A stretch of DNA of 64,000 bases from Scenedesmus sp. ARA3 (taxonomy: Eukaryota; Chlorophyta; Chlorophyceae; Sphaeropleales; Scenedesmaceae): positions 1 to 64,000 of the forward strand of contig RWJK01001409.1 of NCBI GenBank assembly GCA_004335835.1. Direction: 5' to 3'. Below the pieces are notes generated by a model. That model was not told the DNA's origin. It ran no database searches and saw only the letters and a list, made by a program, of their open reading frames with translations. This document shows positions 34,814-44,727 of the stretch, in pieces. Every line of letters begins with the position of its first letter. Position 1 is the first letter of the stretch. The position numbers and the translations under genes are program-made.

Positions 34814-37800
34814 AGCTGTGTGCGGGAGCTGGTGGTGCTGCTGCCGTTGTGCTGTGCTGCACCCCATATTCAGGGGGCACCGAGGCCAGTACCTGCTGCA
34901 CACTCGCGCCTTCACTACAAGCAACATAATCATCTAACCGCACCACTTTCCTGTCTTTTCCTTTACATGTGCAGGTCTTGGAGGGCATCGACTTCAGCGA
35001 CAAGGCCATCTGAGGCGTGGTCATCACTTGGCTGCGCTTCCCTGCTGCTGCTGACGCCATTGAACGCCTCACACCTTGCTGCTGCCACCGCGCTGTGGGT
35101 TCCTGCACCTTTCGTTTGCGAGGGCATCAACGCCAGTGCCCTGTGCACTTCCCCACCTTCTTTTTCATGCAGCATCATTATCTCATCACACCACTTCTCA
35201 TGACAGCACGCCTCTGCATTCACCGTAGGTCTCTGAAGGCATCGACTTCAGTGATAAGGCTGGCAGGGGCGTGGTCATTACCGGGCTGCCCTTCCCCGCT
35301 GCACACGACCCACACGTGAAGCTACAGCAGCAGCTGCTAGATGAGGAGGCCAGGGCGGGTGCAGCAGGCATCAGCGGCGGGCGGGGGCTGTCGGGGCAGC
35401 AGTGGTGAGTGATTGTTTGTTGGTTCTGGCTGGCTATGATTTGGTGCTGCAGCAGCAGCTGCTAGATGAGGAGGCCAGGGCGGGTGCAGCAGGCATCAGC
35501 GGCGGGCGGGGGCTGTCGGGGCAGCAGTGGTGAGTGATTGTTTGTTGGTTCTGGCTGGCTATGATTTGGTGCTGCAGCAGCAGCTGCTAGATGAGGAGGC
35601 CAGAGCAGGTGCAGCAGGCATTAGCGGCGGGCTGGGGCTGTCGGGGCAGCAGTGGTGAGTGGTTGGGTTGGTTCTGTGTGGCTGGAATGTGAAGCTGCAG
35701 CAGCAGCTGCTTGACAAGAGGCCAGAGCAGGCGCAGCAGGCATCAGCGGCGGGCGGGGGCTGTTGGAGCAGCAGTGGTGAGTGAATGTTTTGTTCGTTCT
35801 GTGTGGGTATGATATGGTGCTGCAGCACCAGCTGCTAGATGAGGAGGCCAGGGCAGGCGCAGCAGGCATCAGTGGCGGACGGGGGCTGTCGGGGCAGCAG
35901 TGGTGAGGGTGGCTTGCGGCTGCGCTGCTGAGCGCGTTGTCGTTCAGCTGCTGATTTGATGCGGGGCCAGCCATGTGTGCTGGGTGATGCACGGCGATGC
36001 AAGACAATAGCCAAACAAAGACCCTTGTGTCGTTGCGAGCAGGTTTGTGCAGCAGGGTCTGCGTGCTGTCAACTAGGCCATGAGGCGTGTCATCCACCAC
36101 CGCTGGGACGAAGGCAACCAGCAACGTGGATGCATAACATGTTACGTCCACCTGGTTGCATGTGGTTTCAATCGTTGTTGCCGCCTCTGGTCCTCCCACC
36201 GCAGGCACACACTGCAGGGCCTGCACACGTGTATGCTCTTGCTGTGATGGCATAAGGCGACACTTGCAACAGAACCTCATGGTGTGGTTGCGTGTGCAGG
36301 TATGTCCAACAAGGCCTGCGTGCTGTCAACCACGCCACGGGCCGCATCGTCCGTCATTGCTGGGACTGCGGCAACCAGCAAACTTGGTGCTGTTGGTACA
36401 TCAATGCTGCGGATTCTTGTCTGCGTGCTGCAGGTACATGCTGCAGGACTGCATGCGTCTGCCCTTGCAGCAATCTGACAAGACAACCTCCTTGTTTAAT
36501 TGTTGCGTGCAGGTATGTTCAACAAGGCCTGCGTGCAGTCAACCAAGCCATGGGGCGCGTCATCCGCCACCGCTGGGACTACGGGGCAGTGCTGCTGGCT
36601 GATGAGCGCTTCGGGTCAGCGCAGAACAAGCGCCACTTGAGCCGCTGGCTGCGCGAGCAAGTGACGTCTCACAGCAGCTTTGGCGGCGCGATTGGCTCAC
36701 TGACAAAGTTCTTCAAGGTGGGAAGCGTGGTGGGAAGTTTTGGAGTTGTGCGAGAAGTGATTTGAGCGGGAGGCTGTTGAACATGAGGTGGTGAAAGCAT
36801 GGCAGAGTGGTGCATCAGATGTGTGTTTGCAGTGGAGGCAGCTGTGCTGCTGGCTGATGAGCACTTCGGGTCCGCTCAGAACAAGCGGCACCTGAGCCGC
36901 TGGCTGCGAGAGCAAGTTACAGCGCACAGCAGCTTTCGGCGGCGCGATCGGATCGCTGACTAAGGTTTTCAAGGTGGGAAGCGTGGTGTGAAGCTGCATG
37001 GGAGGTTTGCTGTTTTGAGCGGGAGGCTGTTCGAACACGAGGTGGTAAAAGCCTGGCACAGTGATGCACCAGAGGCGTGTTGTTAGTGGAGGCAACTGTG
37101 CTGCTGGCTGATGAGCGCTTCGGGTCAGCGCAGAACAAGCGCCACCTCAGCCGCTGGCTGCGGGAGCAAGTGACAGCACATAGCAGCTTTAGCACACGAT
37201 CGGCTCACTCACGAAGTTCTTCAAGGTGGGAAGCGTGGTGGGAAGTTTTGGTTGTGTGGGAAGTGTTATTGAGCGGGCAGCGGTTTAACATGAGGTGGTG
37301 AATGCCCGGCAGAGTGATGCACCAGAGGCGTGTTGTTGGTGGAGGCAGCTGTGCTGCTGGCTGATGAGCGCTTTGGGTCCGCTCAGAACAAGCGCCACCT
37401 CAGCAGGTGGCTGCGGGAGCAGGTCACAGCACACAGCTTCGGGGGAGCCATTGGATCGCTGACTAAGTTCTTCAAGGTGGGAAGCGTGGTGTGAAGTTTT
37501 CGTTGTGTGGGAAGTTTTGAGCGGGAAGCAGGCTAACACATTCAATGTATCGCCTCTTGTGCGGCTAACACATCTGCAGTCAACTCCCTTACAAAGTTTT
37601 GCCACTGCAGTAACTCTCTAGTACATCACTGCCTCTTGCAGGACAAAGGTGACATCGCCGCCTCAGCAGCAGCAGCGCGTGCGGCAGGCCCTGCAGCAGC
37701 TGCAAGCAACGCAGCCTGCCCCTCCGCCTTCCAGCTGATCGGCGGAGCAGAGGGGCAGCCGGGGCAGGGCAGCAGGGCAGCTGCACGCTCAGCAGCGGCA

Positions 37801-40300
37801 GAGCAGCAGCAGCGGCGGCAGCAGCTGATGGCGGTGCCGCGTGCTGTTGATGTGCTGGGGCTGATTGGCAGGGAGGAGGGCAGCAGCAGCGGCGCAGCAG
37901 CAGCAGCAGCAACAGCAGGTGAGCATGGCTATGGGCTTGACCAGTCGTGTGTGCCTGAAGTGTAGCAGCTGCATCGGCCGTCATTTTGCGAACTGCGGTG
38001 TCTGTTATTCGCTGTCTCTTTTGGTATTATGCACTTACCAAACAGGTTGACAGCTGACATCACATGTTGGCGTGTGCAGCAAGGTGCATCCAAGTACAGC
38101 GTGCTGCGTTACCAGCGCACATTATGCACACCAAACACACTGCATCAGACGTTGTCGTGCATGCCTGAATGCAAGGTTTATGCTGCTGCTGCTGCTGCAG
38201 GGCCTGGCTCGCAGCTGGACAGCTTGATTGCTGACATGCGGCCAGCTGAAGAGGCGGCACGCAGCAAGCTGCAGCAGCAGCAGCAGTTGGTTGCAGGGCG
38301 TGCAGCAGGCTCGGGCCGCATCCTGCCCAGCAGCAGCAGCACTGGCGGCAGAATACCTCGCAGCAGCATAGCTTTGAGCTTTGAGGCTGAAGGAGCAGGG
38401 GGCAGGCAATCTGGCAGTGGTTTAGGTCTCAGCAGAGCAGCAGCACCGGCAGCAGCAGCAGCAGTAGCAGCAGCAGAGAATGAAATCATTGGGCCGGCTC
38501 ACTTGGTGCAGAAGCACAAGCAGCGGCAGCTTGCAGCAGCTGGTGACGGCACAGCTGATGCAGCTGCAGATGCGCAGCAGCAGCAGCAGCAGGGCAAGGG
38601 CAAGCCGCCCCTGCGGATGGGTCAGTTCTTGAAGCAGTGGAACAGCACACAGATAGAGCAGCAGAAGCAGCAGGCACAAGAGCTAGAGCAGCAGCAGCAG
38701 CAGCAGCAGCGAGTAGAGAAGCAGCAGCAGCAGAAGCACTCAGCAGAGCACCAGAAACAGCAGGTACCAGACGCAAAGCAGCAGCAGCAGCAGGATCAGC
38801 AGCCCAGAGACCAACAGCAGCAGCAGCAGCAGCAGCAGGAAGTGGCTGCTGCTGCGCCTGCTCCTGCTCTAGATCCCAAATCTTTCTTCAAGCTGCTGCA
38901 CGAGCAGCTGCAGCCGCAGCAGATGGCAGCAGTCAAGGCGCTGCTGACAGCATACAAGTGAGTGGCCAAACAAACACACAAACAAGCATCAGCAGACAGC
39001 CGTGCTGTGGAAGTGTTGCATGATGCTGGCGCAGCTATGCCTGCAGTTGCCGCACCTTCAGCGCTTGTGGTACGAAATCACCCAACTGACAAGCGGCATG
39101 CTCTGTTTGCAAGCTGGCTGATCTGGCATTGTTCCTGCTGATATCTGCCCCTGGCTGCATATTGGCAATGCTGCACTGGCTGCTGTTGTGCAAAACACCG
39201 CTGCACACAATCAGATCTATGCACACACAACAAACAAATTATCTCAGCGCCAGAACCAGCTTACATGTGGTAAAATGAAAACTCTCCCTTTACAAGAAAC
39301 ATCCTTAGCTGTTTCAAATGATTTGTGTGTGTTTTGCTGCCGCAGGGCCAGCCGTGACCTGTCAGCCTTTGTAGATGGCCTCATTGCAGAGCTGGGCGCC
39401 AGCAGCAGCAGCGGCAGCAGCAGCAGCAGCCACCTGCTGGCAGGCTTTGCGGCCTTCATGCCATCCAAGGACCGGGAGTGGTTCAGCAGGCTCGTGGCAG
39501 CACTACCGCAGCAGCAGCCTGCAGCAGCAGCAACAGTACGCCAGCCAGACGGTGCAGCAGCAGCGGCAGCAGCAGCAGCGCGGCAAGTAAAGCAGAGTAG
39601 CAGCAGCGTGCAGCAGCAGGCACAGGCTGGCAAGCCGAGGCAAAACCAAGCTGGCCTGGCAGGAGAGAAGCGGCGCAGCAGCAGCAGCGGGGCACACCAG
39701 CCCGCTGCTGCTGCTGCTGCTGCAGGTGGCAGCAGTGCTGCTCAGGCAGGCAGCAAGCGGCCGAAGGTGCAGCAGCAGCCAGGAGGTAGTGCTGTTGGGG
39801 CTGGCAAGACTGCTGGCAATGCTGCTGCGGGTGCTGGCAGCAAGCAGCAGCAGAAGCTGGCGGTGCAAAAGGCACAAGGTGGAGGGGTTCCTGGTGCCAG
39901 CAGCAGCAAAGGCAGCGGCCAGGCAGCTTATGGATCTGGGCTAGCAGCGATAGCAGCAGCAGCGACGGCTGCCGTAGAAGCCAAGGCACCCGCAGCAGCA
40001 ACAGCAGCAGGGCGCCCTCAGCAGCAGCAGCCGCAGCCAGGCCTAAGGCTCAGCAAGCAGCAGCAGCAGCAGCCAGGCCCCAGCCTTGTAGGCAAGCAGC
40101 CGCTGGGCAAGCTCTCCTGCAAGCCCTGCTGCATGTGCAAGAAAGCACCTATGGCTGCTGCACATAAGGCGGGCTGCGGGCACCTCGGCTGCTACAGCTG
40201 CTGGGTGCAGCTGCTGTCTAAGAACCTGCGGGGCGTGGGCTGCCCAGTGTGCAGCAAGCTGGTGCGGCGGCAGCAGCTGGCGCAGGTGCCGTTTGCATGA
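21223..40300 (+). CDS. RTEL1: RTEL1-type DNA helicase (XPD/FANCJ family, Fe-S, superfamily 2)
   Basis: Twenty-three exons join in frame to 1,456 residues: 21223-21285, 21454-21492, 22065-22160, 23254-23441, 24291-24413, 25328-25430, 25932-26015, 26634-26705, 26897-26989, 28067-28202, 29225-29418, 30701-30777, 31543-31693, 31879-31942, 32286-32434, 32882-32958, 33494-33624, 34614-34774, 35229-35404, 36513-36717, 37642-37918, 38201-38957, 39346-40300. Motifs in order: Q motif YPCQ; Walker A GTGKT (45-49); Fe-S cysteines C142, C159, C168, C206; DEAH (250-253); [34 protein letters not shown]-terminally come Gln-rich linkers, a harmonin-N-like domain (~1113-1190) and a RING, CxxC...CxHxxCxxC...CPVC (~1400-1445). 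In other eukaryotes RTEL1 unwinds D-loops, telomeric T-loops and G-quadruplexes in the nucleus. The exon 8 donor is GC. Individual boundaries, especially exons 9-12, are predictions. Confidence 0.93.
22225..22482 (+). repeat. Three copies of the end of RTEL1 exon 3
   Basis: Fragments near 22230-22260, 22305-22345 and 22436-22482 repeat the codons for [13 protein letters not shown] and the GTGAG-type donor, each more diverged than the last. They lie downstream of the exon in its intron. Confidence 0.9.
22755..23176 (+). repeat. Four copies of the start of RTEL1 exon 4
   Basis: The block CAGGGCAAGGATGC...GGCAGCAGCGC ([14 protein letters not shown]) occurs near 22755, 22897, 22998 and 23126 before the real exon at 23254, spaced about 100-140 bases. 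The first copy extends into the LLDYQQH codons; the second is the most diverged. Confidence 0.92.
23525..23570 (+). repeat. Copy of the end of RTEL1 exon 4
   Basis: It repeats the codons for KELRNTSY and flanking intron about 95 bases after the real donor at 23441/23442. Confidence 0.85.
24080..24236 (+). repeat. Two copies of the start of RTEL1 exon 5
   Basis: Fragments near 24082-24125 and 24186-24236 repeat the acceptor and the codons for [15 protein letters not shown], which include the first Fe-S cysteine. The real exon begins at 24291. Confidence 0.9.
24478..24666 (+). repeat. Three copies of the end of RTEL1 exon 5
   Basis: The block for [10 protein letters not shown] plus the GTGGTGAGTG donor recurs near 24484-24520, 24566-24600 and 24636-24666. 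All are downstream of the real donor at 24413. Confidence 0.92.
24828..25256 (+). repeat. Four copies of the start of RTEL1 exon 6
   Basis: GCAGGCACACCAAGCACC with the codons for [12 protein letters not shown] recurs near 24828, 24953, 25077 and 25213, each preceded by similar intron sequence (TGCTTTGGCCTGCTGCAG). The real exon begins at 25328. The period is about 115-135 bases. Confidence 0.93.
25500..25682 (+). repeat. Two copies of the end of RTEL1 exon 6
   Basis: The codons for [12 protein letters not shown] plus donor and ~70 bases of intron recur near 25508-25560 and 25622-25670 in a ~117-bp tandem pattern. Confidence 0.92.
26090..26265 (+). repeat. Two copies of the end of RTEL1 exon 7
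   Basis: The block for [17 protein letters not shown] recurs near 26093-26150 and 26210-26265 with small insertions that break the frame. Confidence 0.88.
27376..28066 (+). repeat. Three upstream copies of the start of RTEL1 exon 10
   Basis: Acceptor plus codons for [20 protein letters not shown] occurs at 27376, 27593 and 27810, exactly 217 bases apart, before the copy at 28067 that continues into the rest of the exon. All four are open, in the right phase and very similar, so the array is young. Only the last is followed by the [12 protein letters not shown] codons and a good donor. Confidence 0.93.
28289..28830 (+). repeat. Copies of the end of RTEL1 exon 10, then a 29-bp minisatellite
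   Basis: The codons for [13 protein letters not shown] plus GTGAGC recur near 28289, 28436, 28545 and 28657. From 28737 to 28830 a different ~29-bp unit (CAGACACTGGCCCCGCC core) is repeated about three times. TTTAGGG-like words between copies are scattered, not a telomeric array. Confidence 0.88.
29600..30285 (+). repeat. Copies of the end of RTEL1 exon 11 around an assembly gap
   Basis: The block for [20 protein letters not shown] plus the GTGAGT donor recurs near 29607-29685, 29990-30035 and 30197-30280 after the real exon end at 29418. The same ~29-base intron stretch flanks both sides of the N-run, so more copies probably sit inside the gap. Confidence 0.92.
29721..29929. other. Assembly gap (209 N)
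   Basis: This is a run of N within the RTEL1 exon 11 end-copy array. The bases TGCTGCCTTTTGTTGCTGGA occur immediately before and after it, typical of a collapsed tandem repeat. No predicted exon is interrupted. Confidence 0.98.
30555..31490 (+). repeat. Copies of RTEL1 exon 12 start and end and exon 13 start
   Basis: Near 30558-30610 the start of exon 12 ([17 protein letters not shown]) is copied upstream of the real one at 30701. Near 30905-30937, 31018-31040 and 31108-31130 its end (GGCGTGGTGGCGGGCGGGTG) is copied downstream. Near 31446-31490 the start of exon 13 ([12 protein letters not shown]) is copied before 31543. A short TGCATGTGGG tandem lies at ~30860-30905. Confidence 0.88.
32042..32540 (+). 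repeat. Copies flanking RTEL1 exon 15
   Basis: Two copies of the exon start ([13 protein letters not shown]) lie near 32042-32098 and, much diverged, 32158-32195. One copy of the exon end ([10 protein letters not shown]...[10 protein letters not shown]) lies at 32468-32540 with a one-base deletion that breaks the frame. Confidence 0.9.
33385..34035 (+). repeat. Copies flanking RTEL1 exon 17
   Basis: One copy of the exon start ([11 protein letters not shown]) lies at 33391-33430. Four copies of the exon end ([10 protein letters not shown] plus GTGCGG donor and CTG tract) lie near 33685, 33812, 33905 and 33993. The CTG tract after each copy varies in length from about 4 to 11 units. Confidence 0.93.
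34390..34525 (+). repeat. Copies of the start of RTEL1 exon 18
   Basis: A copy near 34398-34450 repeats the codons around [18 protein letters not shown] with a change of TATGGGAG to ACTGGGAG. A weaker acceptor copy lies near 34516. The real exon begins at 34614. Confidence 0.85.
34973..35200 (+). pseudogene. Pseudo-copy of the start of RTEL1 exon 19
   Basis: After a good acceptor the codons for EGIDFSDKA, helicase motif V, are copied, but an in-frame TGA follows and the next residues are scrambled. The real exon, with the intact motif, begins at 35229. Confidence 0.88.
35445..35908 (+). repeat. Four tandem copies of the end of RTEL1 exon 19
   Basis: The block [21 protein letters not shown] plus GTGAGTG donor recurs near 35450, 35573, 35695 and 35818 with a period of about 120 bases. 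The first copy is virtually identical to the real exon end; later copies accumulate changes. Confidence 0.95.
36040..36375 (+). repeat. Two copies of the start of RTEL1 exon 20
   Basis: Copies near 36044-36120 (with an in-frame TAG) and 36299-36370 repeat the codons for [10 protein letters not shown] and the arginine-finger motif region. The real exon begins at 36513. Confidence 0.9.
36838..37478 (+). repeat. Three copies of the second half of RTEL1 exon 20
   Basis: About 140 bases for [20 protein letters not shown] through SLTKFFK and the donor recur near 36840-36973, 37098-37228 and 37352-37477, with a ~255-base period. The first two have small indels. The last is open but is preceded by an acceptor in the wrong phase, so inclusion as an extra exon would shift the frame. 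Confidence 0.93.
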
Positions 40301-40563
40301 ATTTGCAGTGCAGCGGCAGCGGTGTGCAGAGCTATGTAGAGCTGGTGTGTAGTGCTGGTGCTGCGGCAGCAGCTGGCGCAGGTTTGCTTGCGTTATTGCA
40401 GTGCAGCATCAGCGGTGTGCAGAGCTATCATAGCTCTTAAAGTATGTAGAGCTAGTGTACAGGGTTGTACAGTGGGCATGCAGTTTTGACTACCGATGAT
40501 CAAACTGGCAGTGACAGCGTTGCTTTGCTTTGAGCGATGGATGCAAAGTCGCCTCCTAGCGCC

Positions 40564-40568
40564 TGTAA
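40564..40568 (+). terminator. Candidate TGTAA polyadenylation signal of RTEL1
   Basis: This is the first TGTAA after the stop codon at 40300, about 265 bases downstream. A degenerate echo of the last coding bases (CGGCAGCAGCTGGCGCAG) lies between, near 40361-40382. Confidence 0.35.
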
Positions 40569-40647
40569 ACCTTTTGATAGTATTTTGGTGTTACGTAAGG
40601 TAGGTTCTCACACGTGGGTCCATCTGGATCTGACGCTGGTTAGAAGG

Positions 40648-40699
40648 AACGGCTTGAGCTTGGAACTTCCAAGCTTGGAACTTCCAAGCTCAAGCCGTT
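40648..40699. repeat. 52-bp inverted repeat
   Basis: AACGGCTTGAGCTTGGAA and its reverse complement TTCCAAGCTCAAGCCGTT form the outer arms. The centre repeats CTTGGAACTTCCAAG-type words. It would fold into a tight hairpin with almost no loop. Confidence 0.9.
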
Positions 40700-41078
40700 A
40701 CACATTATACATTATGTATGACCTGCTTGCACACGTTGTAACCCTTTTACAACGGCAGTTGCTGGCTTTTGCTGAAGCAATCGAGGGTGCGTGGTGCATG
40801 TGTACACATGTGTTCAAGTTGTGGCGTGCTTACAGCTTCCTGCGAGCAAGAAGTGACCGTTGCCAGTGTGAACCTCGCCTATCAAGACCCTGGCAGTCAG
40901 TAGGGTTCCCTTATATATGCATCTCAGCTTCAACGAGGGTTGACATAAGTATTAAAGTTTCAAGATCGCTGCGCATTTTGCCACTCAGAACAAAGCAGGA
41001 AGCGGGCACTGCTGGTCCCTCTTTACTTCTGTCGGGTGCCGATGCAGCACTTTCTGGGTTGAATCAAAACACGAAAAC

Positions 41079-42554
41079 ATGGCTGGAAACGCCTACAAAC
41101 GAACCGTATTGGAGCTAGAAGTGGTGCTGGAGGAAAAGCTGGCTCAGCTCAAAATTCTGGAAGAAGAAAACACTCGACTCAGGCGGCATGAGGCCGCGCT
41201 ATCTACTGCTGTGGGCAGCGTAGAAGGCAGCGTATCGATGAAAGCGAAGGTGCTGCGCAGCTCTTCGCTGGGCCCTGCTGACTCAGGCAGCAGCAGGGGG
41301 TTGTCACCAGGCGTGGGAGACACGTGCGTGCCAAGCAGTCCGCATGCCATGCTGGAAAAGGTGGGAGAGAAGGAGAAGGAGATCCGGCGAGAAATGCGGC
41401 AGCTTGGAGCCGGTGAGCTACAGAAGCAGGCTGTTATGCTGCTGCTTGGCCCGCTGCTGCTGCTGTCCTGCTCAGCAGTACTGCCCATGTGTCCTCGGAC
41501 AGCGGCCATGTGATGCAACGCTGCTGTCACTTTTCCAAGCGGCAGTACCTGCAGAATTTTGATTGACCAGTACAGTTGCCTGCAACAGGCGAGTTGCTGT
41601 CAACTCTTCAACGTGGCAGCACGCTGGGCTCGAGCCCATTGAGCTGCTTTAGATGGCACAACAGCACGCGCCACGTACACGTGCAAGCAGTTTGCTGATG
41701 CGCAACCCCCTGCTTTGCGCCCACCATAATTTGAAACCCACCATGCAGGCAACTACAGCCAGCTGTACAGCACTCAGCTGCTGCACAAAGCAGCCGCCAG
41801 TCCAGGGCTTGTGGCAGCATGCCTTGCCTGTGATGCAGACACCCGCCGCAGCAACTGGGTAGAATCAGTACGCCAGCTGGCGCTGCTGCTGCCAAAGTAT
41901 GACTACGCGTTTCCTTGCAGCACACCTGGCGACAGATCCGTTACTAACACTGTTGGTAACAGTGTCAGTAACAGCAGCAGCAAGGGCAGTACAGCAAAGC
42001 AGAAGGTGGACAGCCTTGTGGATGAGGCCACCACGCGGGTGCTGGTGTGTGGGCTGCTGCACCCGCCACCTGTGGTGCTGCATGACTTGATGGTGAACCT
42101 GGAGCGGGGCGAGGTGAGCAGCATCAAAATAAGAAGAAGAGATTGATGTGTGTGGGATAGCTGATGTGTATGGGGCAGTTGCTGCACCCGCCGCCTGTGG
42201 TGCTGCACGATCTAATGGTGAACCTGGAGCGGGGCGAGGTGAGCAGCATTTATTGACTGGATACATCTGTATGATAGCATTGGTTCAGGTGCTTCTTTGT
42301 GGCATAAGCCTGGACAGCAGCAACCATCGCATCGGCGCAGAGTGACGGCAAGCAATAACGTGGTTAGAATGGAGAAATATGGAAAGCTTTTGGGCGTCAT
42401 CTTTTGTTCCGGCAGCCTGTGCTGCAGACAGAAGTGTGTGGGTCAGTGTTACTGACGCACAAGCAGCAGCTGCTGTATTTTTAAAGAGGACGGAGGGTAT
42501 TGTTACAACTGGTTACATAGGCAGTGTGAGTTACAACCACTGCTGCTTCTGCTC

Positions 42555-42587
<33 letters not shown>

Positions 42588-42891
42588 AACCCTAGGTGGA
42601 GATGTATCCAGCCAACTACTGGCGCAATGTGGCAGCCGGCCTGCACCTCACCACAGACCAGAAGCACACACTGCAGTTCAGCTGGCAAAAGGTGAAGGCC
42701 ACAAAAGCAGCACACCAGGCGCTGTCGGCACGCCTGACACAGCTGCAGCAGCAGTTCACTGCAGGTTTTGCTGCATTTGAAGCGCGTGCACAGCAGGCAA
42801 TGCAGGACAACAAGTTAGAGGATGTGCAGCAGGTGCAGGCGCAGCTGGCAGCCATATCCCAGCAGCAGCAGCAGCAGCTGGCAGCCATATC

Positions 42892-42927
<36 letters not shown>

Positions 42928-43467
42928 ACAGTGCAGTCCATCGTTTGAGCCTGCTCTTGGCCTGCATGTCTCCTCACAGCAGCAGCAGCAGCAGCAGCAT
43001 GAGCTGTCAGGCTCTGCGCTTGCTGCGATGGTTTCAGCATCGCTAGCTGGCGATATGCCGCCAGCAGCAGCAGCGTCAGCGCCACTAGCAGCAGGTGAAG
43101 GCCCTGGGGCGCTACCTGCGCAACATCAGCAGCATGCTACAGCAGCAGCAGCAGCAGCAGCAGCACCAGGAGCGGTGGCAGCGGAGCACAGCAACTTTGT
43201 AGACCAGCACAGCGAGCATGGGCTAGACCTGCACTTGCAGCTGCCAGGCGGTGGCATGAGCTTCTGTAGCTCACCTCCTTTGATGGAGGACCTGCTAGCA
43301 GACTGGACAAGAGAGGATGTGCTGCTGCAGCACTCCCCACCACACCAGCAGCAGCAGCAGCAGCAGCAGATCCCTAGCCTGCCACACCAGCAGCAGCAGG
43401 AAGCTGCGGCGACACGAGGCGGTCCCGCGACACCTGCAGCTAGTGACAGCTCAGCAGTTGGCGGCTG

Positions 43468-43503
<36 letters not shown>

Positions 43504-44727
43504 TGTCGGGTTGCCACCGCTGCCACATGCAGCGTCGCCGGCAGTGCAGCTGCCAACATCAGAGTGGCAGCAGCAGTGGTGGCAGCAGCAGCACCAGATG
43601 CAACTGCTACAGCAGCAGCAGCAGCAGCAGCAGCAGGCCTGGCTACAGCAGCAGCAGCAACAGGTGCTGCAGCAGCAGGACCCTCCAGGCCCTAGCAACC
43701 CCAAAGAAGAGGTGCTGCTGCAGGTGCGTGGCACTGGTACATGAAGATACCATGAAATCAAGCGATGGCATGCACCTGCCAGCTGACACAGACAGCAGAA
43801 AGCAGGCATGTCAGCGCATCAGCAGCTGTTCTGCCTTCTTGGGACTGTATGGCAACGGCACAACCTGCCGATGCTCTCTCCAAGTCCTTGCTGCTGCTGC
43901 GTCATACTTCTTGCTGCTGCTGTGTGCCCCCTGCAGGTGAGCAGCCCTGAGCAGCGGCAGCTGGAGGTGCAGCTGGATGCCACACGCCAGCTCATCAAGC
44001 TGCAGCACTACTGCCAGGTGCGGCTCAGCAGTGCTTGCTTGCAAATGCAGTTCAGTGGCTGAGTTGGTTCAAGTTCGTATGGCTGTCAGTGAAGTGGCGT
44101 TGATGCTATGGCTTGATGGGCAACATGATAAAGTGGGACAGCGCTGCTCAAGCAGAAGCAGGACAGATTGTCACTAGGCGCATGTGCTGGCGACGTGTGT
44201 ATTCGGCTGCTGGTGTCACTGCCAGCCACACCAGCTGCACTTGCAGCAGCTGCTGGCAGCAGGGCTTTGAGCGGGTTTTATCAAACCTAGAGCTTTGGCT
44301 ACTCACAGGCATCACCAGTAACTCAGCGGCTGTACATGGTCGCATCCTGCAAGTGGATGCGACCAATTCGCCTGCAGCTGCTTGCCATTGACACCCCTGG
44401 TTGCTGAGATGGTTCATCTGTGATTCGCCTAGCTGCCAGTGCTGCAGCTGGTCAACAAGCTGAGCAGGCGGTAGCTGCTGTTCATTGAACCATTTGTTTG
44501 GCCTACTTGCCCTGCCTGGCTGCAGGTGCTGCAGCTGGTCACCACGCTCAGCAGGCGGCAGCTGCTGTTCACTGAACCCTCCTGCTGCTGCTTGCTGGCT
44601 GCAGGTGCTGCAGCTGGTCAACACGCTGAGCAGGCGGCAGCTGGCCACGCTGTACGTTCTGGCCTTTCCTTACATGCCTGATGCCTTCATGCGTGAGTGG
44701 CGCCTGGTAGATTTGCTGCCTGTATGA
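41079..44727 (+). CDS. Leucine-zipper, Gln-rich protein resembling algal bZIP factors but lacking a basic region
   Basis: Exons 41079-41412, 41749-42113, 42596-43723, 43937-44017 and 44605-44727 join in frame to 676 residues. The N-terminus is a coiled coil with heptad Leu/Val/Ile (LEVVLEEKLAQLKILEEENT). Central conserved-looking blocks are WVESVRQLALLLPKYDY, LLHPPPVVLHDLMVNLERGE and YPANYWRNVAAGLHLTTDQK. A long poly-Gln region (~330-600) follows, then LEVQLDATRQLIKLQHYCQ and a tail LSRRQLATLYVLAFPYMPD. This order (zipper, W...L.LT..Q block, terminal SRRQLA...YP..PD block) resembles proteins I associate with chlorophyte bZIP transcription factors, but no Arg/Lys basic region precedes the zipper. 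It may heterodimerise with a DNA-binding partner or have an unseen 5' exon. The ATG lies in ACGAAAACATGG. Confidence 0.65.
42160..42250 (+). repeat. Copy of the end of zipper-gene exon 2
   Basis: Bases ~42178-42250 repeat the codons for LLHPPPVVLHDLMVNLERGE and the GTGAGC donor about 130 bases after the original, with few changes. Confidence 0.93.
44428..44604 (+). repeat. Two copies of the start of the zipper gene's last exon
   Basis: GTGCTGCAGCTGGTCAACAC and the following SRRQL codons occur near 44433 (with an in-frame TAG) and 44526 before the real exon at 44605. Spacing is about 80-95 bases. Confidence 0.92.

Larger units (their letters stand above)
40301..41078. other. Intergenic stretch
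   Basis: It holds the RTEL1 3' flank, an inverted repeat at 40648-40699, and the presumed promoter and 5' UTR of the zipper gene. The open frame 40537-41118 (+) overlaps this stretch and the next start codon in another frame and has no recognisable domain. Confidence 0.45.

Noticed and set aside
36838..37478. Extra coding exons repeating the end of RTEL1 exon 20
   Set aside because: Two copies have indels, and the acceptors before them are in the wrong phase, so using them would break the frame.
40537..41118. 193-codon frame just before the zipper gene
   Set aside because: It overlaps the zipper start in another frame, contains the inverted repeat and shows no domain.
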